Shown one piece after another: positions 51,667 through 60,167 of a stretch of DNA of 64,000 nt. Source of the DNA: Bacteroidetes bacterium UBA7674 (GTDB taxonomy: Bacteria; Bacteroidota; Bacteroidia; Chitinophagales; Chitinophagaceae). Every line of letters starts with the position of its first letter. Position 1 is the first letter of the stretch. A program made the translations under genes and the position numbers. The notes under the pieces were generated by a model. That model was not told the origin of the DNA. It saw only the letters and a list, made by a program, of their open reading frames with translations, and made no database searches. The DNA lies in the NCBI GenBank assembly GCA_002483105.1, contig DLHG01000003.1:7967-71966 (forward strand), in the 5' to 3' direction.

Positions 51667-52279
51667 TGACCACCCGATGATAATAGGCGGTTTGCAGAAC
51701 ATGATTTCTGCTTATCCGCATATCGTGCTGGAAGGAGCATATAATAATGGCGCGGAATTATTGAAAGGCCTGCAAGACCGATTGCCCGATGTGCTGCTAT
51801 TGGATATACAGCTGCCGGACAAGACCGGGAATGAACTGGCAACCATCATACTGAAGAAATACCCGGAACAGAAAATACTAACACTCACCAACTTCAACAG
51901 TATGCTGTATGTGCACAACATGATGCGAATAGGCGTGAAAGGCTATATACTAAAGACAACAGACCCGGAAACGCTGATAAAAGCGATACAGCAAATATAT
52001 GAGGGGAACGAGTTTATAGATCAGGCAGTAAAAGCGAAGCTGACCCAGTATGCCACCCGAATGAAAAAAGAAGCCAACCTAAGGCCTACGCTCACACTGA
52101 GAGAAAAAGAAATACTGAAGCTGACCGTAAACGGAGACACCATACAGGAAATATCGGAGAAGCTCTTTATAGGATTACGAACAGTAGAGTATTACCGAAG
52201 CAACCTGCTACTGAAGCTGGAAGTGAAGAATATGGCAGCCCTGATAAAGAAAGCACTAGAGATGGGACTGGCAGAATAA
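51641..52279 (+). CDS. NarL/LuxR-family response regulator
   Basis: The 212 residues hold a receiver domain (IADDHPMI with the acidic pocket, phospho-acceptor Asp55 in LLLDIQLPDKTG, and Lys in YILKTT) and a C-terminal LuxR helix-turn-helix (TLREKEILKLTVNGDTIQEI, GLRTVEYYRSNLLLKL). It is the partner of the overlapping kinase. The regulon is unknown. Confidence 0.95.
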   Translation: MKIRIAIADDHPMIIGGLQNMISAYPHIVLEGAYNNGAELLKGLQDRLPDVLLLDIQLPDKTGNELATIILKKYPEQKILTLTNFNSMLYVHNMMRIGVKGYILKTTDPETLIKAIQQIYEGNEFIDQAVKAKLTQYATRMKKEANLRPTLTLREKEILKLTVNGDTIQEISEKLFIGLRTVEYYRSNLLLKLEVKNMAALIKKALEMGLAE

Positions 52280-52290
52280 ATTCTCGCGTG

Positions 52291-52298
52291 TATCTTTG
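52291..52298 (+). promoter_or_regulatory. promoter -7 element of the reductase gene, leaderless
   Basis: TATCTTTG, 5 nt, then the GTG start at 52304. It overlaps the short gap after the response regulator gene. Confidence 0.5.
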
Positions 52299-52303
52299 AA
52301 GGA

Positions 52304-53329
52304 GTGCAGATAACAATAAAAGTTGCAGGGATAAAAGAGGAAGCTCAGGGCGTAAAGACATTTATACTTGAAGCAGATGCCCCTGTGTCCTATAAAGCCG
52401 GGCAGTTCCTCACACTACTATTCCAACATCATGGTAAGGAAGAACGGCGCTCATTTTCTATCTCCGCAAGTCCCGCAAGTAATGAGCTATTAAGCATCAC
52501 CGTAAAGCGCGTAGTGAATGGCGCGTATAGCCGTTACCTTACCGACAGGGTAAAGGTGGGCGACAAGTTTATGACCACAGGTGCGGCCGGCCTATTTACA
52601 TTACCAGATAATATCAGTGAGTACAAACAATTGTTTCTCTTTGCGGCAGGTATTGGTATCACACCGCTATTCTCTATTATCAAGGAAGCACTGATAACAA
52701 TACCGCATTTGCAACTCGTGCTGATATATAGCAACAGGAATGCTGAAGAAATCATTTTTTATAAAGAGCTAACAGAGCTGCAACAGCAATACCACGACAG
52801 ACTAAAAATTGAATTTCTCCTCAGCAACAATTTCGACCTGTCCCGTGCGAGGTTGAGCAAAAGCCTGATACCTGTATTACTGAAAGAATACAGCACCGCG
52901 TCTAAAAAAGAGCAGCTATTTTATATCTGCGGCCCATACGACTATATGCGTATGGTGATATACGGACTGGAAGAACAGGAAATCTCTTCAGAGCAGATAA
53001 AGAAAGAGAACTTTGATGTAAGCATTCCTGTTATACGTAGCGAGCCGCCGGATAAGGAAAGCCACAATGTGGTATTGACAATTGGCAGCATGAAGCACAC
53101 CTTGGCCGTGCAGTATCCTGAAAACATATTACAGGCAGCACAAAAACAAGGCATACAATTGCCCTATAGCTGCAATGCCGGACGTTGCGGCACTTGCGTC
53201 GCAAAATGCACCGAAGGGAAAGTATGGATGTCGGTGAATGAAGTATTGACCGATGGTGATATAGCTAGAGGGTTAGTGCTTACATGTACGGGTTATCCGG
53301 TTGAGGGAAATGTGCGCATAGAAATTTAA
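52304..53329 (+). CDS. FAD/NAD(P)-binding reductase with C-terminal 2Fe-2S ferredoxin domain
   Basis: The 341-residue protein has the flavin-reductase core: an FAD-binding motif RRSFSISASPAS, the NAD(P) segment GIGITPLFSII and ICGPYDYM. The C-terminal 90 residues are a plant-type ferredoxin domain with SCNAGRCGTCVAKC and a further Cys at TCTG. The layout is like PaaE or CDP-6-deoxyglucose/oxygenase reductases. The oxygenase or other acceptor is not adjacent. The start is a GTG, 5 nt after TATCTTTG. It ends overlapping the convergent gene by 4 bp. Confidence 0.92.
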   Translation: MQITIKVAGIKEEAQGVKTFILEADAPVSYKAGQFLTLLFQHHGKEERRSFSISASPASNELLSITVKRVVNGAYSRYLTDRVKVGDKFMTTGAAGLFTLPDNISEYKQLFLFAAGIGITPLFSIIKEALITIPHLQLVLIYSNRNAEEIIFYKELTELQQQYHDRLKIEFLLSNNFDLSRARLSKSLIPVLLKEYSTASKKEQLFYICGPYDYMRMVIYGLEEQEISSEQIKKENFDVSIPVIRSEPPDKESHNVVLTIGSMKHTLAVQYPENILQAAQKQGIQLPYSCNAGRCGTCVAKCTEGKVWMSVNEVLTDGDIARGLVLTCTGYPVEGNVRIEI

Positions 53330-55011
53330 TCCTGCTGCACACCTTTCAGGCTCATATCCACCTGCCTCCATTCACCGTCTACCAGGTAAAGTAACAAGTA
53401 GTTTTCTGCCGGATGCTTTAGCGTGAGTTCATACCAATGCCCGGGGTCAACAAGTTTTAGTTTGTAATCCTCGTTTTCGTAACTGCCGGCGCCTACCCCA
53501 TCGCGCCACCACCAGGTGCCCCATTGATTCAGTGTTACTTTTACTAAGCTGTCGTTTATAACGATCACATTAGCGCCATCCCATTTCGTGAGCATATTAA
53601 AACCGACAGCATCATACACTTTTGTATTTATGGGTTTAGGCAGCAGGAGATTGTGCATCAGCTTATATTCTCCCTGGGAGCCTGCTGCTATCATGGGTAC
53701 ACCATTGAGTGATTCGGGCACATTGAGCAATATAGTAGTGCGATTGCCGGGGTCGGGTAATGTGTGCAAAAGATTTTTGACAACATCAGAAGACTTTTTC
53801 CAGTAGATATTCAGTGTCAGCGTAAAGTTGATATTGACCAGCGCATAGATAATGAGCAAAGGAATGGCGATTTTTTTAGGCAAAGCCCACAACGATAAGC
53901 TTAATGTCACAAACCCGAAAGGCAGCAACAGGTAAGTATATCGGTCCATTTGTAGCAACATAGACTGTGGAAACCACATAGGGGATACCACCGCGGTAGC
54001 CAATGCCGTCCACAAAAGGAATAACCCCGCCATGCGAAGCGTTGTGTTCATCTTCCTGAACCTAAGCAGATACGCTCCCGCCAAGAGCAGGAATAAACCA
54101 TAAAAGAAGTATATCGCCTTTGAGGACTCGCAAAGGGCATACACCTTATCCCGCAACTCCTGACCCCAGAAACGGCCAAAGAAGAACACATGGAAGACGT
54201 ACTTGAGCGGTTTGGAAGCGAAAGGCATCAGGTCGCCCATTATAGTGCCCGAACCTATACGTGATACCCAGTCGTTGTAAAGCACACGGAAAAGCAGTAG
54301 CCGAAGCAATAGCATCACCAACATGGGCAGGAAAACATAAAGAATGGCATTCTTCATTCGAGGGCCACCAAATCCGTAGCGATGATAGAGCATGTAGCTC
54401 AGGGCAAAGAACGGCGTCAGGTAGAAATACTCTAATGAGAAAAGGGACAAAAAATAGAGCGCTAATGCCCCAACGAGGTACTTCTTCTTCCCGCTTTCTA
54501 TAAAAGCCTGTATCCACGAGAGAATGGTAAGGATCAGGAATAAGCCCAAGAGATAGTGAAAGGAAGGTTCCCATACTATAACCTCTGATATATGCGGACA
54601 GATGCAGAACATGAAGGACGCAGTGAGAGCTATTATGTTGCCGTTAGTCTTGCCGGCCTTATTCAGCATGCTGGAGACAAAACGCCAAAGCAGCCAGGCA
54701 TTGGCCGCTTGCAGGCTTACAAATAGCAGGTGCCAGCCCCAATGGCTGGTGCCCAATAGCTTGTATAGTAGCCACGAGAGCAACTGTGTGAACTGGTAGA
54801 GGCTTTTAACGCTGAAATTATTGCGATTGATATAATCTCCGAAAGGTTGGTTTTTTACCTGGTCAAGCCAGCCAGTGAAGTCTATTACAAAGCCTGCATT
54901 TGCGGCAGGAAGGTACAAGAAGAATGTAATCACCCAGAATAGGATAAATACCGGAATGTTGCGATTCGCCACCTTGTTGTTACATAAAAAACCTTGCTGG
55001 GTTGCAGACAT
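53326..55011 (-). CDS. multi-pass membrane protein, possible GT-C type glycosyltransferase
   Basis: The 561-residue protein has about 11-12 hydrophobic segments up to residue 400, then a soluble C-terminal domain of about 140 residues (TTILLNVPESLNGVP, WWWRDGVGAGSYENEDYKL). The periplasmic first loop has DFTGWLDQV and HWGWH, of the acidic/aromatic type found in GT-C enzymes, but no signature is conclusive. The start ATG at 55011 is favoured over 55083 because TATATTTG at 55039-55032 lies between them. No cluster partners. Confidence 0.72.
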   Translation of the reverse strand: MSATQQGFLCNNKVANRNIPVFILFWVITFFLYLPAANAGFVIDFTGWLDQVKNQPFGDYINRNNFSVKSLYQFTQLLSWLLYKLLGTSHWGWHLLFVSLQAANAWLLWRFVSSMLNKAGKTNGNIIALTASFMFCICPHISEVIVWEPSFHYLLGLFLILTILSWIQAFIESGKKKYLVGALALYFLSLFSLEYFYLTPFFALSYMLYHRYGFGGPRMKNAILYVFLPMLVMLLLRLLLFRVLYNDWVSRIGSGTIMGDLMPFASKPLKYVFHVFFFGRFWGQELRDKVYALCESSKAIYFFYGLFLLLAGAYLLRFRKMNTTLRMAGLFLLWTALATAVVSPMWFPQSMLLQMDRYTYLLLPFGFVTLSLSLWALPKKIAIPLLIIYALVNINFTLTLNIYWKKSSDVVKNLLHTLPDPGNRTTILLNVPESLNGVPMIAAGSQGEYKLMHNLLLPKPINTKVYDAVGFNMLTKWDGANVIVINDSLVKVTLNQWGTWWWRDGVGAGSYENEDYKLKLVDPGHWYELTLKHPAENYLLLYLVDGEWRQVDMSLKGVQQD

Positions 55012-55031
55012 TAGAAAGGGATAATATTTAT

Positions 55032-55039
55032 CAAATATA
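55032..55039 (-). promoter_or_regulatory. promoter -7 element of the membrane-protein gene
   Basis: TATATTTG on the minus strand, 20 bp before the ATG at 55011. Confidence 0.45.
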
Positions 55040-55192
55040 AGCACAGGAAGATCGGATTTCCCTATTGTCGAAAATTTCATCATTCGGGACGGATAAACCG
55101 GATAAAATCAAGACTAAAAACAGCCTGTGAAAATCTTTTGGGAAAGCCTTTATTTACAAGGGTTTTTGCTGTGAATAACTATGTATAATTTC

Positions 55193-55224
55193 TTTGCTAA
55201 TAAGGGTGATTTTCATTAACTTTG
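55193..55224 (+). promoter_or_regulatory. promoter of gyrB
   Basis: TTTG (55193-55196), 20 bp, TAACTTTG (55217-55224), a full match to the Bacteroidota consensus. Transcription should start near 55230 and a leader of about 100 nt follows. It excludes an in-frame start at 55194. Confidence 0.7.
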
Positions 55225-55328
55225 CTAAGTTAAAAAAATGCCTGTTTCGTAAGCTAAAGCCATACCTCCGAAGATGGCAGTTTAATCGGAATTTCTTCAC
55301 AGTATTTAGAGCTTCGGACAAAGAAAAT

Positions 55329-57308
55329 ATGAGTACAGAAAACGAAATTTTACAAACCCCTGCTCCCCAAACTTATGATGCAGGAAGTATACAAGTATTA
55401 GAAGGCCTGGAAGCGGTGCGTAAGCGCCCTGCGATGTATATTGGTGATATAGGAGTGAAGGGCTTGCACCACCTTGTTTATGAGGTAGTGGATAACTCTA
55501 TAGATGAGGCGCTTGCCGGACATTGTAAGAACATTGAAGTAATCATACACCCGGATAACTCCATAAGTGTTCAGGATGACGGACGTGGTATCCCAACGGG
55601 TATGCACCCTAAGGAAGGACGTTCTGCACTTGAAGTAGTAATGACAGTACTGCATGCCGGTGGCAAGTTCGACAAGGACAGCTATAAGGTGTCTGGCGGG
55701 CTTCACGGTGTGGGTGTAAGTTGTGTGAACGCACTAAGTTCCCACCTGCATACTACCGTTCATCGTGAAGGAAAAATATTTGAGCAAGAATATAAATGCG
55801 GTATCCCGCAATACCCAGTTCGCGAAATTGGTGTTTCCGACAAAAGGGGTACACACCAACACTTCTGGCCGGATGATTCCATCTTCAAAGAAACAGTCTA
55901 CAACCGTGAAATACTTGCAGGCCGCCTGCGCGAGCTTTCTTTCCTGAACAAAGGTATACGCATTGTATTGACTGACGAACGTGAGCAGGATGAAGAAGGA
56001 AAAAACATTGAAGAAGTATTTTACAGTGAAGGCGGCATAGTAGAGTTCGTGCAACTATTGGACAGGCAGGCAAAACGCGACCCGTTACTTTCTCAACCTA
56101 TATTCGTAGAAGTACACGATAAAGAGTCGAATGTAGCGGTGGATGTTGCTTTGTCATATAATACTTCTTACAGTGAGCACCTCTTCTCTTACGTAAACAA
56201 CATCAACACAATTGAAGGTGGTACACACGTTGCGGGTTTCCGTCGTGCCATTACGCGTGTGTTCAAATCTTACGGCGATAAGAATAAATTATTCGAGAAA
56301 GCGAAAGTAGAGATAACGGGCGATGACTTCCGTGAAGGCATCAGTGCCATCATTTCTGTAAAAGTTCCTGAACCACAGTTTGAAGGACAAACTAAAACCA
56401 AACTGGGTAATAACGAGGTGATGGGTGTGGTAGATGTATGTGTAAGCCGCGTGCTGGAAGCATATCTTGAAGAACATCCTAAGGAAGCAAAACTCATTAT
56501 TGATAAAGTAATAATAGCAGCGCAGGCTCGTGCAGCAGCACGTAAAGCCCGTGAGATGGTACAACGTAAAAGTGTACTGACCGGTGGTGGTATGCCCGGC
56601 AAACTTGCGGATTGCTCTGATAAAGATCCTGAACGTTGCGAGTTATACCTGGTGGAAGGGGATTCGGCTGGTGGTACTGCCAAACAAGGCCGTGAGCGCG
56701 CATTCCAGGCTATTCTGCCTTTGCGTGGTAAAATACTGAACGTAGAAAAAGCACAAGAGCATAAAATATACGAGAACGAGGAGATCAAGAATATGTTTAC
56801 CGCCCTTGGCGTGAGCATAGGCACCCCTGAAGATCCTAAAGCGTTGAACTTAACCAAACTCCGTTACCACAAGATCATCATCATGACCGATGCCGATGTG
56901 GATGGTTCGCACATTGCTACATTGATACTTACTTTCTTCTTCCGCTACATGACGACCCTTGTAGAGCAAGGACACGTATACCTGGCGCAACCACCACTTT
57001 ACTTAGTAAAGAAAGGCAAGGAACAGATCTATGCCTGGACGGAAGAGGATCGTAAAGAAGCAGTAATAAAGCTGGCAAACGGGAAAGAAGATAGCGTAAA
57101 CATACAACGATATAAAGGTCTTGGTGAGATGAACGCAGAGCAACTTTGGGATACCACCATGAACCCGGATACACGTACACTTAAACGTGTAACGATTGAC
57201 AGTTCTGCAGTAGCGGATAGTGTCTTTGCCATGCTGATGGGTGAAGAAGTTGCCCCCCGCCGTGACTTTATTGAAAAGCACGCAAAGTATGCGAGAATAG
57301 ACGTATAA
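55329..57308 (+). CDS. gyrB: DNA gyrase subunit B
   Basis: The 659-residue ATPase subunit of gyrase has the GHKL motifs (VYEVVDNSIDEALAG, VQDDGRGIPTGMHP, GGLHGVGVSCVNALS), the transducer domain, the TOPRIM motif LYLVEGDSAGGTAKQGR with DADVDGSHI, and the C-terminal tail LGEMNAEQLWDTTM. I use the ATG at 55329 (MSTENEILQTPAPQ), as the extension to 55194 overlaps the promoter and has no similarity to GyrB. A terminator follows. gyrA is not in the window. Confidence 0.97.
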   Translation: MSTENEILQTPAPQTYDAGSIQVLEGLEAVRKRPAMYIGDIGVKGLHHLVYEVVDNSIDEALAGHCKNIEVIIHPDNSISVQDDGRGIPTGMHPKEGRSALEVVMTVLHAGGKFDKDSYKVSGGLHGVGVSCVNALSSHLHTTVHREGKIFEQEYKCGIPQYPVREIGVSDKRGTHQHFWPDDSIFKETVYNREILAGRLRELSFLNKGIRIVLTDEREQDEEGKNIEEVFYSEGGIVEFVQLLDRQAKRDPLLSQPIFVEVHDKESNVAVDVALSYNTSYSEHLFSYVNNINTIEGGTHVAGFRRAITRVFKSYGDKNKLFEKAKVEITGDDFREGISAIISVKVPEPQFEGQTKTKLGNNEVMGVVDVCVSRVLEAYLEEHPKEAKLIIDKVIIAAQARAAARKAREMVQRKSVLTGGGMPGKLADCSDKDPERCELYLVEGDSAGGTAKQGRERAFQAILPLRGKILNVEKAQEHKIYENEEIKNMFTALGVSIGTPEDPKALNLTKLRYHKIIIMTDADVDGSHIATLILTFFFRYMTTLVEQGHVYLAQPPLYLVKKGKEQIYAWTEEDRKEAVIKLANGKEDSVNIQRYKGLGEMNAEQLWDTTMNPDTRTLKRVTIDSSAVADSVFAMLMGEEVAPRRDFIEKHAKYARIDV

Positions 57309-57333
57309 GAATAATTAATTGATACAAAACAGT

Positions 57334-57367
57334 AAAGGCGGCTGGGGAATACACCATCCGCCTTTTT
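57334..57367 (+). terminator. intrinsic terminator of gyrB
   Basis: AAAGGCGG (57334-57341) pairs with CCGCCTTT (57358-57365), followed by TTG. Confidence 0.8.
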
Positions 57368-57475
57368 GTTGCCTTAAGAAAAACAAAGGGTTACCGGATC
57401 ATTAAATGATATCCGTACCAGCACCTACCGAAAAAATACCGCATGTGTTGTATAGCGATACTGCAAAAGTGTAAG

Positions 57476-57483
57476 TAGCTTTG
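57476..57483 (+). promoter_or_regulatory. promoter -7 element, OmpA-like gene
   Basis: TAGCTTTG, about 100 bp before the ATG at 57585. Confidence 0.45.
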
Positions 57484-57584
57484 CAACAAATAAATTGTAG
57501 AGATTATGCCAATCCATAATACTTGGAACGGTTTTTGTTAATACTCTGCAAATTTAAATAGCTAAAAATTAACCAAACATATAT

Positions 57585-59867
57585 ATGAAAAAATCTACAC
57601 TCACTTTATTATTGGCCGCATCGGTGCCGATAGTAGCAAATGCCCAAAGATACCTGGGTATTTCTACGGGCAACTATAGCGGAACCAATAGTGTCTATCT
57701 GAACCCGGCTAATATTGCGGATTCAAGACACAAATTCACGATCGACCTGTTCTCACTGAACTTTGGGGTAGATAATAACCTCGGTACGATCAACTCCGAC
57801 AAGATATTCGGTGGTCTGGGTGCTGACAGCATCGGAAGCATACTGAACATCAACAATGGTGGAAAGTTCAAAATGATGTTACCATATGCAGAGGTTCGCG
57901 GACCGGGCTTTATGTTGAACCTGAATAGCAAACACGGGATTGGCCTGACTACAAGGGTAAGGACCTTTAACCAACTGGGTGATTTTGACCAGAATATATT
58001 TAAGGTGATACAAGGTAATGCCGGAACAGATTTCGTTTCTCAGGGCAACCAATTCAATTATACCCTGCACACATGGGGAGAATTAGGCCTGACATATGGT
58101 GGCGTACTATATGAAAAAGAAAAACACCAGATCAAAGCGGGCGCTACAGTTCGTTACCTGCATGGTGGCGGCTACGTAAATGCAACCAGCAACAACCTGG
58201 ACATGAGTTTTAACTCGGCAAATGACATGGTTACTATTAACAATACTGACCTGAATTTCCGTACAACTTATCTCAATAACAGCACACAAGCGAGTGGTGT
58301 GGGAGATAATATCAGCAAGGCGCTTAAAGGCCTTGGTTCTGGTGTAGGTGGTGATATAGGTGTTACCTATGAGTTCCGCCCGAAGTATCAGAAACACACT
58401 TATGAAATGGATGGCAAGAAAGACAACTACGATCGTAGCCGTCCAACTTATATGTTCCGTTTCTCTGCTGCCGTAACGGACCTGGGAGCTATAACGTATA
58501 AGAAGACCAACAGTTCATTATCCCTGAGAAACTCAGGAAGTGTTTCTTTTGATGGTAACAACTTAAAGGACAGCGTTTCTGACTACAACAGCTTACGCCA
58601 GTTTGCCGCCAACAAAGGCATCACTGTAGATTCTTCTAACTCAGTAAAAACAGTTGTGGGTATGCCTACAGCGTTAGTGTTGGGTGTAGATTACAACATT
58701 GCTGATGTAAAAGGCTTGTATGCCAATTTAACTTTCATGGGCAACCTTGCCAACACATCTAATGTTGGTAATTCTATCTATAGCCAATTAACATTCACTC
58801 CGCGCTATGAGGATAAAACAATAAGCGTAGGGATACCATTCACTTACAACTTTGTAAACAAGAGCATCAAAGCCGGTCTCGGTGTACGTGTTGGTGGGTT
58901 CTTCTTCGGTAGTGATGACATGCTGGCATTCGTGAGCAATAATCAATATGGTGCTAACTTCTACTTCGGTGCGTTTGTTCCGTTCAACAAGAAGAAAGTA
59001 AAAGATAGCGATGGTGACTTAGTATCCAACAAGAGAGATAAGTGTCCTAACGAGAAAGGTGTACTGGAAATGGAAGGTTGCCCTAACCCGGATAAAGACG
59101 GCGACGGCATACTGGATAAAGATGATAAGTGTCCTGAAATTGCAGGTTCTAAAACTGCAATGGGTTGTCCTGATAGCGATCTTGATAGCCTTGCTGACGC
59201 AGAAGACCGTTGCCCTACAGAAGCAGGTACAGTAGCTATGAAAGGCTGCCCTGATCGTGATGCTGATGCTGTAGCCGATATGGATGATGCTTGCCCTGAT
59301 GTACCTGGTCTGGCTGCATTTAAAGGGTGCCCTGATACCGATGGTGACGGATTACCTGATAACGAAGATTCTTGCCCTGATAAAGCAGGACCTATGGCTA
59401 ACGCAGGTTGCCCTGATACTGATAATGACGGCATAGCAGATCACCTGGATAAGTGCCCGCTTGTACCCGGTACTAAAAACAACAATGGTTGCCCTGAAGT
59501 AAGCGTAGACGTGAAAAAACGCCTTGCATTTGCTGCAACAGCTATTCAGTTTGAAACAGGTAAAGCAATCATCAAGAAAACATCATACAAGTTGCTGGAT
59601 GAAATAGTACAGATCCTGAATGATTATCCTGATTACTATATGACCATAGATGGCCATACTGATAATGTAGGTAGTGATGCAAGCAACCAGGTACTTTCAT
59701 TAGGCCGCGCTAACGCAGTGAAGAATTACTTCGTAAGCAAAGGCGTAGCTGATAGCAGGTTGCAAACAAATGGCTTCGGTGAATCACAACCGGCTGCGGA
59801 CAACAAGACCGCTGCAGGACGTGCGAAAAACCGCCGTGTAGCAATGGATTTGAAATTGAAGAACTAA
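57585..59867 (+). CDS. DUF5723 / TSP3-repeat / OmpA-like outer-membrane protein
   Basis: The 760-residue protein has a signal peptide ending near IVANAQ, then an about 450-residue beta-rich region resembling DUF5723 (YLGISTGNYSGTNSVYLNPA). Six thrombospondin type 3 calcium-binding repeats follow (DSDGDLVSNKRDKCP, PDKDGDGILDKDDKCP, PDTDGDGLPDNEDSCP and similar). The last 115 residues are an OmpA peptidoglycan-binding domain (IQFETGKAIIKKTSYKLLDE, IDGHTDNVGSD, SLGRANAVKNYFVSKGV). It probably ties the outer membrane to peptidoglycan. Confidence 0.93.
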   Translation: MKKSTLTLLLAASVPIVANAQRYLGISTGNYSGTNSVYLNPANIADSRHKFTIDLFSLNFGVDNNLGTINSDKIFGGLGADSIGSILNINNGGKFKMMLPYAEVRGPGFMLNLNSKHGIGLTTRVRTFNQLGDFDQNIFKVIQGNAGTDFVSQGNQFNYTLHTWGELGLTYGGVLYEKEKHQIKAGATVRYLHGGGYVNATSNNLDMSFNSANDMVTINNTDLNFRTTYLNNSTQASGVGDNISKALKGLGSGVGGDIGVTYEFRPKYQKHTYEMDGKKDNYDRSRPTYMFRFSAAVTDLGAITYKKTNSSLSLRNSGSVSFDGNNLKDSVSDYNSLRQFAANKGITVDSSNSVKTVVGMPTALVLGVDYNIADVKGLYANLTFMGNLANTSNVGNSIYSQLTFTPRYEDKTISVGIPFTYNFVNKSIKAGLGVRVGGFFFGSDDMLAFVSNNQYGANFYFGAFVPFNKKKVKDSDGDLVSNKRDKCPNEKGVLEMEGCPNPDKDGDGILDKDDKCPEIAGSKTAMGCPDSDLDSLADAEDRCPTEAGTVAMKGCPDRDADAVADMDDACPDVPGLAAFKGCPDTDGDGLPDNEDSCPDKAGPMANAGCPDTDNDGIADHLDKCPLVPGTKNNNGCPEVSVDVKKRLAFAATAIQFETGKAIIKKTSYKLLDEIVQILNDYPDYYMTIDGHTDNVGSDASNQVLSLGRANAVKNYFVSKGVADSRLQTNGFGESQPAADNKTAAGRAKNRRVAMDLKLKN

Positions 59868-59889
59868 TACAGGAATAATTGTTTGAAAA

Positions 59890-59921
59890 GGCGTACCGGC
59901 TTAGCCGGTACGCCTTTTTTT
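59890..59921 (+). terminator. strong intrinsic terminator of the OmpA-like gene
   Basis: An 11-bp perfect stem (59890-59900 with 59904-59914), loop TTA, then seven T. Confidence 0.95.
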
Positions 59922-60167
59922 GTTTTGAGCAACTTTGTTAATATTAGAATGAATGAAATGTCCGCCAGAACGACAACATGGGAAAATTTCACATTTATAA
60001 TTTATATATAACCAACGGTTAAAAAAATATTGTAAAAATAAAACCGTCAGAGGAGTGTTAATTATTAGTTTTTTATTACTAATTTAACGTTTCCTTTAAC
60101 TTTAAGACTATAAAACTGGTCTTGGGGAACCATTTGAAATATTGCCTAGAAATTAAAAACAGATAAT
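59922..60167. other. upstream region of the right-edge gene
   Basis: A+T-rich, no gene seen, and no clear TAnnTTTG element for the gene at 60168. Confidence 0.4.

Noticed and set aside
55194..55328. 45-residue N-terminal extension of GyrB
   Set aside because: The gyrB promoter lies inside it and the residues show no GyrB similarity.
58961..59434. Minus-strand frame of 157 codons with Ser/Gly/Pro repeats
   Set aside because: It is the antisense image of the TSP3 calcium-binding repeats of the OmpA-like gene.
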